Shown piece by piece: positions 7,589 through 12,907 of a DNA stretch of 12,907 nucleotides. The DNA comes from Methylococcaceae bacterium. GTDB lineage: Bacteria > Pseudomonadota > Gammaproteobacteria > Methylococcales > Methylomonadaceae. Made by a program: the position numbers and the translations under genes. How positions within the stretch are numbered: the first letter of the stretch is position 1; the number at the start of each line of letters is the position of its first letter. The notes under the pieces are model-generated. The model searched no databases, was not told where the DNA came from, and saw only the letters and a program-made list of their open reading frames with translations. The DNA is taken from assembly GCA_003155565.1 (NCBI GenBank), contig PMDM01000370.1, forward strand, positions 1 through 12,907, read 5' to 3'.

Positions 7589-8668
7589 ATGAACACACTA
7601 CAGGTAGAGTTAGGTAATCGTAGTTACCCTATTTATATAGGTTCCGGCTTGCTGGATCATTGTGATCTGTATGCGCGGCACATTAAAGCCAAGCAGGTAT
7701 TGGTGGTGACTAACGAAAAAGTTGCGCTCTTATACCTAGATAAGGTTTTAGCACAGCTTAAGGCTTACAACGCTACACAGGTCATCCTGCCGGACGGTGA
7801 ACAACACAAATCGCTGGATGTCCTCAATCAAATTTTCGATACTTTATTGCTGAACAAATTTGGCCGCAGCGCGACATTGATCGCCCTGGGTGGCGGTGTT
7901 ATTGGTGATATGGGTGGTTTTGCCGCCGCTTGTTATCAACGCGGTATTCCATTCATTCAAATACCCACGACGTTGTTGGCGCAAGTTGATTCGTCCGTAG
8001 GCGGGAAAACCGGGGTCAATCATCCCTTGGGCAAAAATATGATCGGCGCTTTTTATCAGCCTCAGTGCGTTATCGCTGATACGAATGTCCTAGATACCCT
8101 TGATGAGCGGCAATTGTCCGCAGGTCTTGCTGAAGTCATTAAATATGGCCTGATTAGGGATGCTGAATTTTTTGGCTGGCTGGAAGATAATATGGATGCT
8201 TTATTGGCTAGAGATAAGCAAGCCTTGGCTTTCGCCATAGAGCGTTCATGTATCAATAAGGCGGAAGTTGTTGCGGAAGATGAGACCGAATCAGGGGTTA
8301 GGGCGACGTTGAACTTAGGCCATACCTTTGGTCATGCCATCGAAACAGGCGTGGGTTATGGCGAATACTTGCATGGCGAAGCGGTTGCTATTGGTACGTG
8401 TCAGGCAGCGGATCTTTCCAGACGAAAAGGCTGGTTAAGTGATAGCGATGTGGAAAGGATTGTTGCCCTTTTCAAACGGACCAGGCTTCCGGTTTATCCA
8501 CCTGATACGCTAAGTCCTGAGCAGTTTTTAAAATTCATGTCGGTAGACAAGAAAAATGTCGATGGTGAAATCAGGCTGATTTTGCTAAAAGCCATTGGGC
8601 TAGCGACCTTACCCGTGGGTGTTGATGAAAAGTTGTTACATCTGACACTTGAGTCCTATAGAAGCTAA
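7589..8668 (+). CDS. aroB: 3-dehydroquinate synthase
   Basis: Converts DAHP to 3-dehydroquinate, second step of the shikimate pathway; a cytoplasmic NAD- and metal-dependent enzyme. It has 359 residues, matching the family. Motifs are DGEQHKS (69-75), the NAD-binding [11 protein letters not shown] (101-111), [19 protein letters not shown] (126-144), and the metal ligands Glu182 (LAEVIKYG), His245 (NLGHTFGH) and His262 (LHGEAVA). These sit two residues before the E. coli positions, so the active site looks complete. There are only three bases between the aroK stop and the ATG, and the Shine-Dalgarno is weak, suggesting coupling to aroK. Its 3' end overlaps the next gene by 20 bases if that gene starts at TTG 8649. 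Confidence 0.96.
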   Translation: MNTLQVELGNRSYPIYIGSGLLDHCDLYARHIKAKQVLVVTNEKVALLYLDKVLAQLKAYNATQVILPDGEQHKSLDVLNQIFDTLLLNKFGRSATLIALGGGVIGDMGGFAAACYQRGIPFIQIPTTLLAQVDSSVGGKTGVNHPLGKNMIGAFYQPQCVIADTNVLDTLDERQLSAGLAEVIKYGLIRDAEFFGWLEDNMDALLARDKQALAFAIERSCINKAEVVAEDETESGVRATLNLGHTFGHAIETGVGYGEYLHGEAVAIGTCQAADLSRRKGWLSDSDVERIVALFKRTRLPVYPPDTLSPEQFLKFMSVDKKNVDGEIRLILLKAIGLATLPVGVDEKLLHLTLESYRS

Positions 8669-10178
8669 TTACCATTACCCTGTGAAACCCCCATTGAGTA
8701 CTCAAATAAAATCACCTGTTTCTGGGTATCCGTTGATAACCAGGGAACGCACCCAGAAGCTTGAGCTGTTAAATCATCTGATTGCTAACTTGGCCCATGC
8801 GATTGTTGTCTGTGGCCCCGAAGGAATTGGTAAAACCCTATTACTCAAGGGTTTTCAGGAAACCACAATAGAATCTTGGATATTTTGTTGGGTAAAGGCT
8901 GATAGTCAATTAACTCTTGAAAGGATTCAGGAATTGATAGGCGAAAAAATAACGCAGAATATGCCTGATCTTAAGCCCCAGCCTTTGGCAAATGTCTTTG
9001 ACAGGATGGCAGGCTGGAACATGAAAATTGTGCTGGTGATTGATGATGCAGGCAACTTGGCGCCAGGGTTGGTTGAAAAGATTATTTCATATACGGACGG
9101 TAAGCCTGTTTTAAGGATTATTTTTGCACTAACCCACAGTGAGTTGTATTTGAAAAACGGCACTGACCCTGCTATTGAAGAGTGCTATCAAATCGAAATT
9201 CCGCCGCTATCAGAAAAACAGTGTGGTGAATATCTGGAATATTTATCGACATTGCCTAGGCCAAGGATTCAGTTCAGTGCCATCAATGAAAGTATGGTGG
9301 CGGCACTTTATCGTGAAACCCACGGTATACCGGGAAACATACTTACTAAGCTACCCAAAGATGAAAGTCACAACAAAATCGATTATTCTAAGACCATCCT
9401 TATTTATGCCGTTATCGGCTTGATTGCCGTAACGCTGGGTGTGCAATGGTGGAGTTCCAGGCCAAAAATAGTTAACGAAAAAGTAACCACTGCTGTAACT
9501 AAGCAGGAAAATGGTGAGAATGTTCAACAATTATCGGTAAAGCCAGATGTTTCTGTACAAGCTATTCAGCCGCAATCTGTTAGTCAATCGCCAGAAACGC
9601 CTGTGCCGCAACAAACACAGCAATCAGCCGAAACGTCGAATACGGGCATTTCAGCCGGAATTAGAAATGATGTCATAAATGATTCGCACAGTCAGGCGAT
9701 GATTGAAGAAGACTTTAAACGTGACGATACCCGCTTACAAACCCCTGTTCCTGTTCAAGCCAGTGAGCATCTTAGTCAGCCACAACCTAACAGTACGCCG
9801 CAGGTAACTGAAGAAGTTACGGTCACAGATCAAGTACCAATAAATGCACTCGTTCTTTTGGATGAAGGCGGACATTGGCTGATGGAACAGCCTGTTGAAA
9901 ATGTCACCCTACAACTCATGGCCTTATCAAACGAGCAAGCCATCATCGAAGTTATGCAAAGGCATCAGGCATTGGGGCAAAACTTGAGAGTCCTGAAAAC
10001 CAAAACCAGGAGAGGCAGAGACAGATTTGTCTTGCTTTATGGCTCGTTTGCCAGCGCCGAACAAGCAGAAAGTGAGGAGGTAATGTTGCCTAAAGAACTA
10101 CAAAAAACCTGGATGCGTAAAATAGCCGCAGTCCAAGGAGAGATTAATGTTACAACGCAAACTGCTACGCCTGAATAG
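8649..10178 (+). CDS. DamX-like protein: AAA ATPase domain, membrane helix and SPOR domain
   Basis: Probable cell-division/envelope protein; SPOR domains bind denuded peptidoglycan at septa. It has 509 residues from TTG 8649. Order: N-terminal AAA-type ATPase (about 28-240) with Walker A GPEGIGKT (56-63) and Walker B VLVIDD (128-133); a membrane helix (about 249-267, [16 protein letters not shown]); a Gln/Pro/Ser/Thr-rich periplasmic linker (about 270-400); and a C-terminal SPOR domain (about 408-497) with [18 protein letters not shown] and [11 protein letters not shown]. coli DamX lacks a comparable obvious P-loop ATPase part, but aroK-aroB-damX is a shared order. The start is uncertain: a TGA at 8643 bounds the frame, no ATG occurs for 100 codons, and TTG 8649, GTG 8682 and TTG 8694 are the choices, none with a good Shine-Dalgarno. 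dam is not found next to it; hemE follows after three bases. Confidence 0.88.
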   Translation: MSPIEANYHYPVKPPLSTQIKSPVSGYPLITRERTQKLELLNHLIANLAHAIVVCGPEGIGKTLLLKGFQETTIESWIFCWVKADSQLTLERIQELIGEKITQNMPDLKPQPLANVFDRMAGWNMKIVLVIDDAGNLAPGLVEKIISYTDGKPVLRIIFALTHSELYLKNGTDPAIEECYQIEIPPLSEKQCGEYLEYLSTLPRPRIQFSAINESMVAALYRETHGIPGNILTKLPKDESHNKIDYSKTILIYAVIGLIAVTLGVQWWSSRPKIVNEKVTTAVTKQENGENVQQLSVKPDVSVQAIQPQSVSQSPETPVPQQTQQSAETSNTGISAGIRNDVINDSHSQAMIEEDFKRDDTRLQTPVPVQASEHLSQPQPNSTPQVTEEVTVTDQVPINALVLLDEGGHWLMEQPVENVTLQLMALSNEQAIIEVMQRHQALGQNLRVLKTKTRRGRDRFVLLYGSFASAEQAESEEVMLPKELQKTWMRKIAAVQGEINVTTQTATPE

Positions 10179-10185
10179 ACTATGA
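10147..10185 (+). other. 12-codon mini-ORF abutting hemE (possible coupling peptide)
   Basis: ATG 10147 is preceded by AAGGAGAG (10135-10142), a near-perfect Shine-Dalgarno at about six bases. It reads [12 protein letters not shown] and ends in TGA 10183-10185, which overlaps the hemE start as ATGA. It lies in another frame inside the 3' end of the DamX-like gene. hemE itself shows no Shine-Dalgarno, so ribosomes finishing this peptide could reinitiate there. It may also be chance, since the SD-like bases encode Gln-Gly-Glu of the upstream protein. Confidence 0.35.
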
Positions 10186-11249
10186 CAACACTAAAAAACG
10201 ATACATTCATCAGGTCACTATTGAAACAGCCGGTGGAATACACGCCGATATGGATGATGCGCCAAGCTGGAAGGTACTTGCCCGAATATAGGGCGATCAG
10301 GGAACAGGCAGGTAGTTTCCTTAACTTATGTACCAATCCTGAATTGGCCTGTGAAGTCACGCTACAACCCTTACGACGCTTTGATTTTGATGCCGCTATC
10401 CTGTTTTCCGATATTTTGACCATTCCTGATGCAATGGGTTTGGGGCTTTATTTCACCGAGGGGGAAGGGCCAAAATTCAAGAATCCCGTAAGAACGATTG
10501 CTGATATCGATAAGTTACCCATCCCCGATCCTGAAACGGAATTGCGTTATGTAGTCGATGCAGTCCGTTTGATTAGAAAAGAATTACAAGGCAGCGTACC
10601 GCTAATCGGATTTTCCGGTAGCCCGTGGACTTTGGCGACTTACATGGTAGAAGGCAGCAGCAGCAAAAGTTTTCAAAAAGTTAAGGGTTTAATGTATGAA
10701 CAGCCCAAACACATGCACATCATGTTGGATAAGCTGGCGCTATCGGTAGCAGCCTATTTGAATGCACAAATTGCCGCTGGCGCTCAAGCCGTTATGTTAT
10801 TCGATACCTGGGGTGGCATGTTAACCTCAGAAGATTATGCCGAATTTTCATTGTATTATGCCAAACAAGTGCGATCTCTGCTGAATACGGGTAAGGGCGA
10901 GCAGAAAATTCCTACTATCCTGTTTACAAAAGGTGGCGGACAATGGCTGGAAGCCATGACCGGTGCAGGTTATGATGCACTAGGTTTGGACTGGCAAACG
11001 GACATTCAACTAGCCCGTGCCAGAGTGGGCGATAAAGTTGCGTTGCAAGGCAATATGGATCCTGTCACGCTTTACGCGCAGCCCGATTATATTGTGGATA
11101 AAGTAAAAACTATTCTGGAAAAATATGGCCAAGGTTCTGGTCATGTGTTTAATTTGGGACACGGTATCTTGCCGGACATTAATCCCGACCATGTGAAAGC
11201 GATGGTGGATGCTGTTCATCAATACAGCCCACAATATCATCGGATCTGA
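10182..11249 (+). CDS. hemE: Uroporphyrinogen decarboxylase
   Basis: Removes four carboxyl groups from uroporphyrinogen III to give coproporphyrinogen III in haem synthesis; a cofactor-free cytoplasmic enzyme. It has 355 residues, the usual length. Signature motifs are [16 protein letters not shown] (22-37) with the substrate-binding arginines, [12 protein letters not shown] (75-86) with the essential Asp77, [16 protein letters not shown] with the active-site Tyr, and NLGHGILPD near the C-terminus with the conserved His. The ATG is three bases after the DamX-like stop and lacks its own Shine-Dalgarno, but overlaps the stop of the mini-ORF at 10147. It is probably the last strictly conserved member of the aroK-aroB transcript; the copper protein gene starts 31 bases later. 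Confidence 0.97.
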   Translation: MTTLKNDTFIRSLLKQPVEYTPIWMMRQAGRYLPEYRAIREQAGSFLNLCTNPELACEVTLQPLRRFDFDAAILFSDILTIPDAMGLGLYFTEGEGPKFKNPVRTIADIDKLPIPDPETELRYVVDAVRLIRKELQGSVPLIGFSGSPWTLATYMVEGSSSKSFQKVKGLMYEQPKHMHIMLDKLALSVAAYLNAQIAAGAQAVMLFDTWGGMLTSEDYAEFSLYYAKQVRSLLNTGKGEQKIPTILFTKGGGQWLEAMTGAGYDALGLDWQTDIQLARARVGDKVALQGNMDPVTLYAQPDYIVDKVKTILEKYGQGSGHVFNLGHGILPDINPDHVKAMVDAVHQYSPQYHRI

Positions 11250-11280
11250 TAAGCTGAGTAAGAATAGAGGAGTGTTGATT

Positions 11281-11745
11281 ATGAAAAAAGTGAAACATTT
11301 TCTAGCCATTGTATTGTTGGTTAATACGGGTTTTGCTTGGGCAGAAGTTGCACAAGCTGAGAAAAAGATAGATATCGTGGTGAACAGAAGTCCAACCTGT
11401 AGTTGTTGCGGAAAATGGGTAGAACATCTAAAACAAAATAACTTCAATGTAAAAGATGTCGTTTCAGATGATATGCAGTCCATAAAAAACAAATACGGTG
11501 TCACTCAAGAACTGGCTTCATGCCATACCGCACTCGTTAACGGTTATGTCGTTGAAGGACACGTACCCACTAACGACATCAGGACGCTATTGAAAAATAA
11601 ACCTGAGGTTGTCGGTATAACCGTTCCTGGTATGCCAAGTGGTACGCCGGGCATGGAAATGGGTGGCAAAAAAGATGCTTATCAAGTGATTAGTTTTGAT
11701 AAAAAAAATCAGCAACAGGTATTTAACAGTTATCAGGCTGAGTAA
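11281..11745 (+). CDS. copG: CopG/DUF411-family periplasmic copper-binding protein
   Basis: Small exported protein of the DUF411 family; the characterised Pseudomonas member CopG holds a cysteine-bridged copper cluster and acts in copper resistance. It has 154 residues. A basic start and hydrophobic core form a signal peptide (about 1-21 or 1-26, ending AWA or AQA). The mature domain has the thioredoxin-like opening VVNRSPTCSCCGKWVEHL with Cys40, Cys42 and Cys43, then LASCHTA (Cys81, His82), GHVP (93-96) and a Met/Gly-rich segment GMPSGTPGMEMGG. The ATG at 11281 is chosen over an in-frame upstream start at 11209 inside hemE because AGAGGAG lies about eight bases before it and a signal peptide then sits at the N-terminus. 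Its stop overlaps the glucokinase remnant's ATG (TAATG). The copper role is family knowledge, not shown here. Confidence 0.9.
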   Translation: MKKVKHFLAIVLLVNTGFAWAEVAQAEKKIDIVVNRSPTCSCCGKWVEHLKQNNFNVKDVVSDDMQSIKNKYGVTQELASCHTALVNGYVVEGHVPTNDIRTLLKNKPEVVGITVPGMPSGTPGMEMGGKKDAYQVISFDKKNQQQVFNSYQAE

Positions 11746-12738
11746 TGGTTCTTGTTGGCGACGTTGGCGGCACCAAAACCATTTTGGTGTTGTACGAACC
11801 ATCTGATAGCGGCTGGGCTTGCGCGAAAAGGGCGTTATACGCCATTGCAAAATATAGTGCGTTTACTGGGCTGCTAAAAGAATTCTTGAGGGGTGTTGAT
11901 TCCGGCATTACTTCCGTCTGCATTGGTGTTGTAGGCCCTATCGTCAATGGCGATTGCGTGGCGACAAATTTGCTGGGGTATTAGACAGGAAGAAATTGGT
12001 AAATCAGTAAATGCCGCCAATGTCTGGTTATTAAATGATCTGGAAGCGACGGCATGGGGCTTGTTAGGATTGCCCGGTGCGGATTTTGTAGGGCTGAATC
12101 CCAATGTCGTACCAGTGCGGTCTGGCAATATCGCTGTGTTGGTAGCAGGTACTGGTTTAGGTGAAGCCATTATGATTTGGGATGGTGCGAGTCACCGTAT
12201 CATCGCCACAGAAGGAGGCCACGCTGATTTTGCCCCCGTCGAACAACGGCAGATAGGCTTGTTAAGCCTATCTGATGGAAAAGTTGATGAGCATGTTAGC
12301 TATGAAAGATTGTGATAAGGGCATGGCTTAGTTAACATTTACGATTACTTACAAACAGATACAATTTGCACCCGCCCAAGTGAACACTGAACAGCAGATG
12401 CTACAAGATGATCTGGCAGCTATCATAGGTGAGGTTGGAGTTTAAGGGGCGATCAGTTTGCGTTGAAGCACTAATCTTTTTTGCAGGATATACGGCGGAG
12501 TCAGGGAATCTCGCCCTAAAATGCTTGCCTAATGCCAGTGTTTATTTAGCAGGAGACATTGACGGAAAAATTTTGCCAATATTAAAAAATGGCGAATTCA
12601 TGAAAAGTTATTCTCAATAAAGGACGTATAAAGGTTGTCCTGGAGAATATCCCCGTAAAGGCCTGCATTAATCCAGATGTTACTTTATTGGGTGCGCTGA
12701 AGTTTATTGAGAAAATGGCAGATAAAAACTCTGGATGA
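11745..12738 (+). pseudogene. glk: Glucokinase, full-length but frame-broken
   Basis: Remnant of a glucokinase (ATP:glucose 6-phosphotransferase, ROK-like/Glk family). The pieces, in different frames, are: GDVGGTKT phosphate loop to CVATNL (11745 to about 11965); VNAANVWLLNDLEATAWG with the catalytic Asp, VAGTGLGEA and ATEGGHADFAP (about 11965 to 12312); GHGLVNIYDYL (12319 to about 12350); QQMLQDDLAAII (to about 12440); GYTAESGNLALK and VYLAGDIDGKILP (about 12440 to 12612); and KGR...ENIPVKACINPDVTLLGAL (12619 to TGA 12736). At least four frame changes are needed, plus an in-frame TGA-TAA pair at 12313-12318. Total span, about 331 codons, equals an intact Glk, so decay is by small indels rather than by a large deletion. 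It overlaps the copper gene stop by one base, so it was once translationally coupled. Neighbouring genes are intact, which argues against general sequencing error. Confidence 0.88.
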
Positions 12739-12751
12739 ACAAACCATCAAA

Positions 12752-12765
12752 TTTCTTTAAAGAAA
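12752..12765. repeat. 14-base perfect palindrome
   Basis: TTTCTTTAAAGAAA is its own reverse complement. It lies 14 bases after the glucokinase remnant's stop. It has no loop and no following T-run, so it is not a clear terminator; an operator-like site or chance in A+T-rich sequence are both possible. The rest of the gap 12739-12885 shows nothing firm; I could not find a convincing promoter for the tRNA. Confidence 0.4.
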
Positions 12766-12885
12766 GGTGCTAGAAAAACAAAATCTGATTTAATGATATG
12801 TTTTAATATTTTCTCAAATCTTTAGTAAAGTGTGATTCACAATCTCTATTCCTATTAGATTGCCAAAAGTATCTTCAATTTAAAA

Positions 12886-12907
12886 GCCGATGTAGCTCAG
12901 TTGGTAG
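12886..12907 (+). tRNA. 5' end of a tRNA gene, cut by the window edge (possibly tRNA-Thr)
   Basis: The last 22 bases fit a tRNA 5' half: acceptor strand GCCGATG (12886-12892), TA at positions 8-9, D-stem GCTC, and D-loop AGTTGGTAG. The anticodon is outside the window. Gammaproteobacterial tRNA-Thr genes often begin like this and head a Thr-Tyr-Gly-Thr-tuf cluster, so threonine is my guess from similarity only. Confidence 0.85.

Noticed and set aside
11010..11504. 164-codon minus-strand ORF across the hemE-copG junction
   Set aside because: Covers two certain plus-strand genes and their ribosome site; phenylalanine/serine-rich translation typical of a shadow frame.
12739..12885. Promoter for the tRNA in the last gap
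   Set aside because: TTCACA at 12836-12841 resembles a -35 box, but no acceptable -10 lies 16-18 bases later, so I did not call it.
1..12907. Search for CRISPR arrays, insertion sequences, phage genes, toxin-antitoxin pairs or defence systems
   Set aside because: No regularly spaced repeats, transposase motifs, terminal inverted repeats or relevant protein signatures were seen; the window is core chromosome.

Overview
This is a stretch of ordinary bacterial chromosome, almost certainly gammaproteobacterial. The gene order (divergent PBP1A gene, then pilMNOPQ, aroK, aroB and a DamX-like AAA/SPOR gene) is the one known from Pseudomonas and relatives; hemE follows directly. The moderate A+T content, the copper-binding CopG/DUF411 gene and the type of glucokinase remnant make a methanotroph of the order Methylococcales my best guess. 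That placement is inference, not proof.

Layout. Positions 1-1536 (minus strand) hold the N-terminal part of penicillin-binding protein 1A; its reading frame is open throughout and runs off the left edge. A 262-base divergent promoter region follows. Positions 1799-6985 hold pilM, pilN, pilO, pilP and pilQ, the alignment subcomplex and outer-membrane secretin of the type IV pilus. The first four are joined by three one-base TAATG overlaps. A strong hairpin terminator sits at 7004-7030. Positions 7055-11249 hold aroK and aroB (shikimate pathway), a DamX-like cell-division protein and hemE (haem biosynthesis), tightly packed and probably one transcript. A CopG-family copper protein (11281-11745) follows. 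Its stop overlaps the start of a full-length but wrecked glucokinase gene (11745-12738), which has at least four frame changes and a tandem stop. After 147 A+T-rich bases the window ends in the first 22 bases of a tRNA gene.

How it fits together. PBP1A, the pilus trans-envelope machine and DamX all act at the peptidoglycan or cell envelope. AroK and AroB feed chorismate synthesis. HemE and CopG serve haem and copper handling, both relevant to a methane or methanol oxidiser if the taxonomic guess is right.

I found no mobile element, CRISPR array, phage gene or defence system, and nothing that looks like a new multi-gene system. The points most worth a second look are the decayed glucokinase, a 12-codon mini-ORF with a perfect Shine-Dalgarno whose stop overlaps the otherwise SD-less hemE start, a candidate aroK promoter whose -10 box overlaps the pilQ terminator hairpin, the missing ATG of the PBP1A gene, and a 58-residue Gly/Ser/Gln-rich insert in PilQ.
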